A DNA stretch of 64,000 bases, from positions 124,001-188,000 of the forward strand of contig JAFRUH010000009.1 of assembly GCA_017438975.1 (NCBI GenBank), given 5' to 3'. Position 1 is the first letter of the stretch, and each line of letters opens with the position of its first letter. Shown here one piece after another: positions 35,990 to 43,050 of this stretch. The position numbers and the translations under genes are program-made. The DNA is from Bacteroidales bacterium. GTDB taxonomy: Bacteria; Bacteroidota; Bacteroidia; Bacteroidales; UBA932. The notes beneath the pieces were generated by a model. That model searched no databases. It was not told the DNA's origin and saw only the letters and a program-made list of their open reading frames with translations.

Positions 35990-38122
35990 TCATTTCCGTT
36001 TGATGCCCTTCGCCTGGAGATTGTCGGAACTGCCGCCGTAGAGGAGCTGCCAGTCACCTGAGAGCGGGACCATGTCGCCTTTCTCTTCCGACCAGCCGAG
36101 GAAGGTCCCGTCCGTCAGCGGGAGTACGGCCTTGACGGTCTTTCCCTTCGGGACGAAGACCCGGCAGAAGCCCCGGAGACTCTTTTTCGGCCCCATCGTG
36201 TCGTCTGGGCGGCGGACATAGAGCTGGACCACCTCGATTCCGTCCCGGTCGCCGGTGTTGGTCACCGGAATGATGATCCGGTCTTTTTTTACCTTGGCGT
36301 TCCCATAACGGAACGTCGTGTATCCGAGGCCGTATCCGAAGGCGAAAAGCGGATCGCCGCCGAAATAGCGGTAGGTCCTGTCTTTCATCCCGTAATCCTC
36401 GAAATCGGGCAGCTGTGCGACATTGCGGTAGAAGGTGACCGGAAGCCGGCCGGAAGGGGAGTCGTCCCCGAAGAGAATCTCCGCGATGGCCGCGCCGCCT
36501 TCTTCGCCGGGATACCAGGCCTGCAGGATGGCGTCGCAGGTTTCGGTCTCCGGTTCAAGTCCCATGGCCGAGCCTGAGAAATTGACGAAAACCACTTTCT
36601 TCCCGGCCTGATGCAGAGTCCGGAGCATCCGCCGCTGCACTTCGGGCAGTTCGATATCGGTACGGTCGCCGCCCTTGAAACCGGGCAGTTCGACCTTCAT
36701 CTGCTCTCCTTCGAGCTTCGGCGAGATGCCGCCGGCGAAAACGACGATGTCAATGCCTTCCAGGCGCTTCAGGAGGGTTTCCGGGTCCATCTCGGGTACG
36801 CCAGTATAGGATTCTCCGAGCAGGCCGCAGCCCTGGAAATACAGCAGTCCCGGAATCCGGACGTTGAAAGCATCGAGCAGGGTGATGGTCTGTTCGGGGA
36901 TGGCGTTATAATTTCCCCACTGCATCTTGGCGTCGTTCGCATTCGGTCCGATCAGGGCGATTTTAGACGCGGGATCGAGGGGCAGGATCCCGTCCCGGTT
37001 CTGGAGGAGGACCAGGGATTCCCGGGTCATTTTCCGCGCCAGGGCACGATGGTCCGCTTCTTCGACGATTTCCTCTCCGAGTCCGGCCCAGGGATCGATT
37101 CCGTCCAACTCCCCGAGCCGGATCCGGGCGGCGAGCAGGCGGACGAGGGAACGGTCGACGTCTGCCTCGTCAAGGAGACCGGCGGCGACGGCTTCCGGGA
37201 TGTGGCGGTAGGAATTGCCGCAGTTCGTGTCCGTCCCGGCATGGACCGCTTCGGCGACGGCGTGGGCGGCGTCCGGACTGTATCCATGATACCCCGGTTT
37301 ATAGAAATCGCTGATCGCCCAGCAGTCGGAAGTGATGAGTCCCTGATACCCCCATTCCCCCCGGAGGATGGTATTGATCAGATAATCGTTGGCGCCGCAG
37401 GGAACGCCCCGGAAACGGTTGTAGGCGATCATCACTTCCTGCACACCGGCCCCTGTCACGAGGTCCTTGAATGCGGGGAGATAGGTCTCGCGGAGATCCC
37501 GTTCCGATACGACCGCATCGTAGACGTGGCGGTTCCATTCCGGGCCGGAATGGACGGCGAAATGCTTTGCGCAGGCGTGGGCCTTCAGCACCGGCGCATC
37601 GGCGGGACCCTGCAGTCCTAGGACGACCGCCATCCCCAGCCGCCCGGTCAGGTAAGGATCCTCCCCGTAGGTCTCCATGCCTCTTCCCCAGCGGGGGTCC
37701 CGGAAGATGTTGATATTCGGAGTCCAGAATGTAAGTCCTTGATACTGTTTTGATTCTCCTTCTTCAAGGGCCAGGCGGTGCTTGACGCGCGCCTCGTCGC
37801 TGACGGCAGTGAACACCTCTTCCAGAAGAGGTTCGTCGAAAGAGGCCGCCATGCCGATCGGCTGCGGGAATACCGTAGCCTTTCCGTTCCTGCCGACGCC
37901 GTGCAGGGCTTCGTTCCACCAGTTGTAGGCCGGAATGCCGAGTCTTTCTATGGGGGCGCTCGTGTGCATCATCAGGGAAGCCTTTTCCTCGATGTTCATC
38001 TGGGCGACAAGCGCCCGCGCCCTGTCTTCAGGGGTAGGCTGCTTCTTGCAGGAAATGAAAATGGACAGACAGGCGGCAAGGATCGGAACGAAAGCCGCGC
38101 CATAACGGAAAGTCGGTTTCAT
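35990..38122 (-). CDS. Glycoside hydrolase family 3 beta-glycosidase lipoprotein
   Basis: 710 residues. The ATG at 38122 starts a lipoprotein signal (KPTFRYGAAFVPILAACLSIFISC); an ATG seven codons earlier is possible. The TIM-barrel domain has YNWWNEALHGVGR, TFWTPNINIFRDPRWGRGMETYGEDP, HACAKHFAVHSGPE and the nucleophile region LITSDCWAISDF. The alpha/beta sandwich (about 370-540) contains VFAGGISPKLEGE, and an Fn3-like C-terminal domain follows (FGYGLGYTTF). The WNEALHG and SGPEWNRH forms are typical of beta-xylosidase/alpha-L-arabinofuranosidase/beta-glucosidase members. Likely periplasmic; first gene of its operon. Confidence 0.93.
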   Translation of the reverse strand: MKPTFRYGAAFVPILAACLSIFISCKKQPTPEDRARALVAQMNIEEKASLMMHTSAPIERLGIPAYNWWNEALHGVGRNGKATVFPQPIGMAASFDEPLLEEVFTAVSDEARVKHRLALEEGESKQYQGLTFWTPNINIFRDPRWGRGMETYGEDPYLTGRLGMAVVLGLQGPADAPVLKAHACAKHFAVHSGPEWNRHVYDAVVSERDLRETYLPAFKDLVTGAGVQEVMIAYNRFRGVPCGANDYLINTILRGEWGYQGLITSDCWAISDFYKPGYHGYSPDAAHAVAEAVHAGTDTNCGNSYRHIPEAVAAGLLDEADVDRSLVRLLAARIRLGELDGIDPWAGLGEEIVEEADHRALARKMTRESLVLLQNRDGILPLDPASKIALIGPNANDAKMQWGNYNAIPEQTITLLDAFNVRIPGLLYFQGCGLLGESYTGVPEMDPETLLKRLEGIDIVVFAGGISPKLEGEQMKVELPGFKGGDRTDIELPEVQRRMLRTLHQAGKKVVFVNFSGSAMGLEPETETCDAILQAWYPGEEGGAAIAEILFGDDSPSGRLPVTFYRNVAQLPDFEDYGMKDRTYRYFGGDPLFAFGYGLGYTTFRYGNAKVKKDRIIIPVTNTGDRDGIEVVQLYVRRPDDTMGPKKSLRGFCRVFVPKGKTVKAVLPLTDGTFLGWSEEKGDMVPLSGDWQLLYGGSSDNLQAKGIKRK

Positions 38123-38140
38123 AACAGGTGTTCTTTGCCT

Positions 38141-38148
38141 CAAATATA
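38141..38148 (-). promoter_or_regulatory. -7 element of the GH3-IMPase-GH127-msrA operon
   Basis: TATATTTG on the minus strand, 18 bases before the GH3 ATG; no TTTG box at the expected spacing. Confidence 0.55.
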
Positions 38149-38169
38149 GGAATAATTCAGCAATTATCG

Positions 38170-38177
38170 TATGTTTG
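38170..38177 (+). promoter_or_regulatory. -7 element of the sulfatase gene
   Basis: TATGTTTG on the plus strand, 43 bases before the sulfatase ATG and divergent from the GH3 element only 21 bases away, so the two units could share a control region. Confidence 0.5.
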
Positions 38178-38220
38178 CATCAGTTGACCGTTAAAAGAAC
38201 AAACCATATTCCCCCGACTT

Positions 38221-39813
38221 ATGAACAGACCTTCCATTCCCCTTTCAGGAGGACTCCTGCTCGCAGCGGTACAGGGCGTAATCCTTCCGCTCCAAGTTCC
38301 CGCCCAGGACAAGAAAGCCCCCCGGCGCCTGAACATCATCCATATCATGTCGGATGACCATTCCTACCAGGCCATCAGCGCCTACGGCCACCCGCTCAGC
38401 GCATCGGCCCCGACTCCGAACATGGACCGGATCGCCGCCGAAGGCATCCGTTTCGACCGGGCCTATGTCGAGAATTCCCTTTCCACCCCGAGCCGTGCCT
38501 GCCTGATGACCGGACTCTACAGCCACCAGAACGGGCAGCGGACCCTCGGGAAGGGCATCGATTCGACCGTCACCTTCGTGTCCGAACTCCTGCAGCAGGG
38601 CGGCTACCAGACTGCGATGGTCGGGAAATGGCACATGCAGTGCGAGCCCAAGGGATTCGATTATTTCTATGTCCTGCGCGGCCAGGGAGAGTATTACAAT
38701 CCGGTTTTCAAGAGCCATCTGTCCTCCGGAAAGTATGAACGGGAAGAGGGATACGTGACCTCCCTCGTGACCTCCCATGCCATCGATTTCCTGGAGAACC
38801 GGGATCCGGACAAACCCTTCTGCCTCTATGTCCATCACAAGGCGCCGCACCGCAACTGGATGCCCGACCTGCCTTACCTGGACCTGTACGAGGATGTGGA
38901 ATTCCCGCTTCCGGAAACTTTCGGCGACGATTATTCCACAAAAGGGGAGGCCGCCAAGGTACAACGGATGAGCATCGATCAGGATATGACCCTCGTCTAT
39001 GACCTGAAAGTGGGGGAACTGGAGGAAGAACCGACCCGGGGAGGCCATGCTGCAGGACTCGAAAGGGGACTGTCCCGGCTGGACCCGGAGTCCCGGGCGA
39101 AATGGGATGCGGCGTACGGCCCCAGGAACCGGGCCTTCCTTGAAAGCAACCTCCAGGGGGAAGATCTTCTGAACTGGAAATTCCAGCGCTATGTCCGGGA
39201 CTATCTCCGCAGCATCCGCTCCGTCGACGATTCGGTCGGAGAGATCTTGGAATATCTTGATTCACACGGACTTGCAGAGAATACCATCGTCGTCTACACT
39301 TCCGACCAGGGCTTCTATATGGGCGAACACGGGTGGTTCGACAAACGGTTCATGTACGAAGAATCGTTCCGGACCCCGCTGATCATCCGCTATCCAGGCT
39401 GTCCCGGAGGCCTCGTTTCCGATGCCTTCGTGCAGAACCTGGATTTCGCCCCCACCTATCTGGCCGTGGCCGGCATCAAGGCGCCGGAGGAGATGTCGGG
39501 CCGTTCTCTCCTTCCTGTCATCAAGAAGAAGGGCCGGCAGCCGCTGTGCTGGCGGAAGTATATGTACTACCATTATTACGACCTGCCTTCGGAGCACAAC
39601 GTGCTCAAGCACGACGGCGTTTCAGATAAACGCTACAAACTGATCCACTTCTACGGAGGCGAGGAAGGGGATTATTCGGAATTCTACGATCTCCGGAAGG
39701 ATCCCGACGAGATGCACAACTGCATTGCGGATCCGCGCTACCGCCGCCGGATCACGCGTCTGCAGCGCCGGCTGGACAAGTTCCGCAAGGAGCTTGGCGT
39801 GGATGAGTGGTAA
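38221..39813 (+). CDS. Sulfatase (S1 family, serine-type active site)
   Basis: 530 residues with a signal peptide (to VPAQ). IIHIMSDDHSYQAISAYG is the calcium-binding DD strand; LSTPSRACLMTGLYSHQNG holds the C/S-x-P-x-R motif as S-T-P-S-R, so the residue converted to formylglycine is Ser, needing an anaerobic radical-SAM maturase (anSME) encoded elsewhere. SDQGFYMGEHGWFDKRFMYEESFRTPLIIRYPG is typical of the GlcNAc-6-sulfatase/mucin-sulfatase-like group. It desulfates a glycan, probably in the periplasm, alongside the neighbouring GH3, GH127 and GH78 enzymes. Confidence 0.93.
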   Translation: MNRPSIPLSGGLLLAAVQGVILPLQVPAQDKKAPRRLNIIHIMSDDHSYQAISAYGHPLSASAPTPNMDRIAAEGIRFDRAYVENSLSTPSRACLMTGLYSHQNGQRTLGKGIDSTVTFVSELLQQGGYQTAMVGKWHMQCEPKGFDYFYVLRGQGEYYNPVFKSHLSSGKYEREEGYVTSLVTSHAIDFLENRDPDKPFCLYVHHKAPHRNWMPDLPYLDLYEDVEFPLPETFGDDYSTKGEAAKVQRMSIDQDMTLVYDLKVGELEEEPTRGGHAAGLERGLSRLDPESRAKWDAAYGPRNRAFLESNLQGEDLLNWKFQRYVRDYLRSIRSVDDSVGEILEYLDSHGLAENTIVVYTSDQGFYMGEHGWFDKRFMYEESFRTPLIIRYPGCPGGLVSDAFVQNLDFAPTYLAVAGIKAPEEMSGRSLLPVIKKKGRQPLCWRKYMYYHYYDLPSEHNVLKHDGVSDKRYKLIHFYGGEEGDYSEFYDLRKDPDEMHNCIADPRYRRRITRLQRRLDKFRKELGVDEW

Positions 39814-39821
39814 GGGATCCG

Positions 39822-42644
39822 CTATTCCCCTTCCAGGCGGAGGCGGATCCTGTGGGTTCCCTTCCCTAGCGTAAACGAACCGTCCGGAACGGCACGCCCG
39901 TCTAGGACGGTTTTGCTGCATCTCCAAGGGATGCGGACCTCGGCTTCCGTCCCTTCCGGCACCCGGATTGTCCAGGCGATGCGGTCACCGCTTCTGCGGA
40001 AATCCGTGCCGACGGTCCCGGATACGGTCGGGAACGACAGGGAACAACGGTCGAAGATGGAGGGATCCGGTTCTACGCAGAACCGTTTCCAACCGGCCTC
40101 CAGCGGCCGGATGCCGAACATCCGGGTCGGAAGGACGGCCAGCGTGCCGCCGCTCCAGGCGTGGTTGACGGAACCTTTCGCCCAGTTCCCGTTTTTCCCC
40201 ACATCCCAGCCTTCGAACAGCGTGTCGAAATCCGGATGGTTCACGATGTAGTCGAAGCGCTTGCGGGTCCGCTCGAGCGCATAATCCCCGTGGCCCATGC
40301 AGAACAAGGCTTCCATCACGTATTTTTCCATATAGGGGCTCGCGTGCTCTTCCTTCTTGAATACATCGAAAAGGGCGTCGTACTTGTCCGGACCGGCGAT
40401 GCCGGAGAGGACGGCGAGGGCCTGGACCCGGTCGTCAGTCTTGCCTTGATAGTCGGGGTGGCGGTAGCCGGCTCCCGTCCACGCGACCCGGTTGACCGCA
40501 TCGCGCATGGAGTCGAGCCGTTCCCTGTATCCTTTTGCATCCTCTTGGAATCCAAGCATTTCCGCCGTGTTCGCGGCGCCTTCCAACGCGAGGCAGAACC
40601 AGGTCGTCTGCAGCAGACGCATGTCTTTGTTCTTTCCCCAGTCGCCCCAGTTCCATCCGGCTTTCCGGTATTCGGTCAGGCCATCCCCGTCGGTCGGGTA
40701 CAGGGCCAGGTATTTCTTGACGGCAGGATAGGCGGAGGCGGCCGTTTCCCGGTCTCCGGTATTGAGGTAGTAGGTCCAGAGACCATACTTGCCCACCGCC
40801 GCAAGCATCTGGCAGGGCAGTTCCGCCTTGTACTTGCCCGGTATTGGGGCGTGCAGGGAGCCGTCCGGGGCCTGCCAGCCGCACAGTTCGTGGAAGCCCT
40901 TCCGGACCAGGAGGTGCAGGGAAGGGGAGTAGGTGTAGAAACACTCGTTCAGGATGACGACGATGTCTCCCCACCACTGGGCGCGTTCCCGCTCCGGACA
41001 ATCGAAAAAGGTATCGCGGGCGTTGACGTAGATCGTCCGTAATCCTTTCTCCCAGAAGCGGTTGAAAAACGGGTCGTCACACAGGAACCGACCTTCCGGG
41101 AAGGTGTCGTATCCGGTTTCCCGGTACTTCAGTCCGACTACGGTGGCTCCGTGTTCGACGGTCAGGATCAGACGCATCCCGTTCAGCCATCCCAGGGACT
41201 CGTATTCCCGGGTGCCGGGAGCGGTGACGTATTCCGCCCGGAGGCATTCTTCCCCGACTTTCGCATGGTCGGTTTCGATCAGGATATGATGTCCACCTTC
41301 CGGATCCGAGACCTTCAGGACCGGGGTCATCTGCATATTGTAAGGCAGGCGTGCCAGAACGGTATCGCAGGTTTCTCCTTTGCGGGTTTCGAATGCTATC
41401 TTCTTGATTCCGAAGTCCTTCCACTGCGGGATCGGGCGGGACTGCAGGGTCCCGAGCGTACTGCCCACGGTCACTGCGGGCGCGAATCCCTCAAGGGATC
41501 CGGTCTGCCAATCCGGAAGATCTTTCCGGGCATCGAAAGAGAGACTGCTTTCGGAAAGGCGGTAGTTCGGAGCGGGGCAGTCCGCCGTCCCGTAGGCGGG
41601 ATGGACCCGGCAGAGCCAGGTGCCGTCGCTCCTGAGGTCCAGGACGGGGCAATCGAAGAGAAGCTGGGCCTGTCCGCTGTCCGAATGGGAGAATCCGCTT
41701 TTCCCGAAATACCAGAGAAGCAGGGCGATCCGGTTCTCTCCCTTCCGAAGGTAGGGGGCAAGGTCCACCACGTCGAAATAGGCGGCATCCGGTGTGGGAC
41801 CGCGTTTCAGCGCACCTTCGAAAACGACTTCCCGGCCGTTGATCCAGAGCCAGTACTTGCTGTCTACGGCGATGGAGGCAAGGGCTTCGCCGGGAACCTC
41901 CCCGAGGGTGATGTCCTTCCGGAAGGCGATCCATTGGTTGGCTTCGCCCGGCTTGGCGTCCGCACAGGTGATGGCCGAACAGGGCGCGCAGGGAAGGGTT
42001 ACGTCAACGGGATCCAGGTGCGGATCGCGGGACATCTCCTGGGGATTGGTCCCGGGGACGCCCTGGGGGATGGACTGGCCGATCCGCTCGAAGAGCTGGG
42101 TCCAGTAAACCGGGAACTCTCCTTCCGCGTTCTTGAAATTCATGGGGGCGGAAGGGAAGATCCGGCTCCCTTTTCGGGAGAGATAGCTTTCCTGGACCAG
42201 TTCGGTGCAGTACAGGGCCCCGTTGTCCGGCTGGAAAGCCACGTCGTAGGGCATTCCGATGAACTGTTTGGCCCGTTCCACCGCCGACCGGGCGACGGAA
42301 GCGTCCTTCAGGCGCATTACCTTGAAAACGGGCATGGATCCGTCTTTCAGGGTGAAGTCCGTCAGGAACGTGTCGAGGGGATGGCGGTCCACGCCGTGCC
42401 GGATGGTGGCGTCGATGATCCATGTCCGACCGTCCGAGACCTCGGCGATGGCGACATGGATCAGGTTCAGCCCTTCCTTCCCCCCGGTCGCTCCGGCGAT
42501 CGCCGAGTCCATGGAACTTTCATCAAGGGAGTAATCCGCCGGGATGCCGACAAAGACCAGATCCCCGGTCCGGAGTCCCTCCTCGCGGGCGCAGCTTCCT
42601 GCAAGAACGCACAAAACCGCAAAAAAAGCTATCATTCGTTTCAT
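39822..42644 (-). CDS. YiiX-like permuted cysteine-peptidase domain fused to a GH78 alpha-L-rhamnosidase
   Basis: 940 residues, lipoprotein signal (LAGSC, Cys18). Residues about 25-195 form a YiiX/YebB-like (permuted NlpC/P60, papain-like) domain: LRTGDLVFVG, LNLIHVAIAE with the candidate catalytic His, and ALYCTELVQESYL with the candidate Cys. Residues about 240-930 form a GH78-like enzyme: beta-sandwich portions (WLWINGREVV), the (alpha/alpha)6 barrel with DCPERERAQWWGD, the acidic LFEGWD and SVNHAWSGG, and a C-terminal beta domain. Rhamnosidases remove terminal alpha-L-rhamnose. The fusion is contiguous, with no stop or frameshift between domains. The gene ends eight bases from the convergent sulfatase stop. 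Confidence 0.85.
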   Translation of the reverse strand: MKRMIAFFAVLCVLAGSCAREEGLRTGDLVFVGIPADYSLDESSMDSAIAGATGGKEGLNLIHVAIAEVSDGRTWIIDATIRHGVDRHPLDTFLTDFTLKDGSMPVFKVMRLKDASVARSAVERAKQFIGMPYDVAFQPDNGALYCTELVQESYLSRKGSRIFPSAPMNFKNAEGEFPVYWTQLFERIGQSIPQGVPGTNPQEMSRDPHLDPVDVTLPCAPCSAITCADAKPGEANQWIAFRKDITLGEVPGEALASIAVDSKYWLWINGREVVFEGALKRGPTPDAAYFDVVDLAPYLRKGENRIALLLWYFGKSGFSHSDSGQAQLLFDCPVLDLRSDGTWLCRVHPAYGTADCPAPNYRLSESSLSFDARKDLPDWQTGSLEGFAPAVTVGSTLGTLQSRPIPQWKDFGIKKIAFETRKGETCDTVLARLPYNMQMTPVLKVSDPEGGHHILIETDHAKVGEECLRAEYVTAPGTREYESLGWLNGMRLILTVEHGATVVGLKYRETGYDTFPEGRFLCDDPFFNRFWEKGLRTIYVNARDTFFDCPERERAQWWGDIVVILNECFYTYSPSLHLLVRKGFHELCGWQAPDGSLHAPIPGKYKAELPCQMLAAVGKYGLWTYYLNTGDRETAASAYPAVKKYLALYPTDGDGLTEYRKAGWNWGDWGKNKDMRLLQTTWFCLALEGAANTAEMLGFQEDAKGYRERLDSMRDAVNRVAWTGAGYRHPDYQGKTDDRVQALAVLSGIAGPDKYDALFDVFKKEEHASPYMEKYVMEALFCMGHGDYALERTRKRFDYIVNHPDFDTLFEGWDVGKNGNWAKGSVNHAWSGGTLAVLPTRMFGIRPLEAGWKRFCVEPDPSIFDRCSLSFPTVSGTVGTDFRRSGDRIAWTIRVPEGTEAEVRIPWRCSKTVLDGRAVPDGSFTLGKGTHRIRLRLEGE

Positions 42645-42752
42645 ATCGCGAAGATAGCTTTTTTTCTGTACTTAGTTAGTACCCCGCTTCTGATTATTTG
42701 TCCGGACATTCCTGCGATCCTTGGAGTCCGTAACATGCGCCCTTCATTTTGA

Positions 42753-42836
42753 CCACCCACAAAAACGGCCCGAAACATGTGCGGGAAGGAGTTTCGCCTC
42801 CAGCCACCCACGAAGATGGCCAGAATCGTGGGCGGG
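42753..42836. repeat. Two copies of a 33-base hairpin-forming repeat
   Basis: Units at 42753-42785 and 42804-42836 are both 33 bases and share 26 of 33 positions, both opening CCACCCAC and closing with GGG. Unit 2 folds into a perfect 7-bp stem (CCCACGA with TCGTGGG). Neighbouring sequence (42645-42752 and 42837-42900) shows no gene. Confidence 0.6.
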
Positions 42837-42901
42837 GCATGTTGAGGGAAGATGCGGGCATCTGAGACGCCCCCTTATTTCCTCAATGAGGGTATGGATG
42901 C

Positions 42902-42933
42902 AAAAAAGACTGACGCATCGCGCCAGTCTTTTT
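42902..42933 (-). terminator. Terminator after tRNA-Arg
   Basis: AAAAAGACTG (42903-42912) pairs perfectly with CAGTCTTTTT (42924-42933) over an 11-base loop; it begins right after the tRNA 3' end on the minus strand and works in both directions. Confidence 0.8.
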
Positions 42934-42934
42934 G

Positions 42935-43006
42935 TACCCCCGCTCGGAATCGAACCGGGACCAACGGAACCGGAATCCGTTATTCTATCCTTTAAACTAC
43001 AGGGGC
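42935..43006 (-). tRNA. tRNA-Arg (anticodon CCG)
   Basis: 72 nt. Acceptor GCCCCTG pairs with CGGGGGT (two G-U pairs) and the discriminator is A. The anticodon arm is ACGGA-TTCCGGT-TCCGT with anticodon CCG, and the T-arm TTCGATT loop is present. No encoded CCA. It decodes CGG, which is frequent in the neighbouring genes. Confidence 0.94.
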
Positions 43007-43017
43007 GGACAGGACTG

Positions 43018-43025
43018 CAAATATA
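43018..43025 (-). promoter_or_regulatory. -7 element for tRNA-Arg
   Basis: TATATTTG on the minus strand, 11 bases upstream of the tRNA; the upstream TTTG box is not recognisable. Confidence 0.6.
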
Positions 43026-43050
43026 AGCATTTTTTTCGGAATTGTATCCC

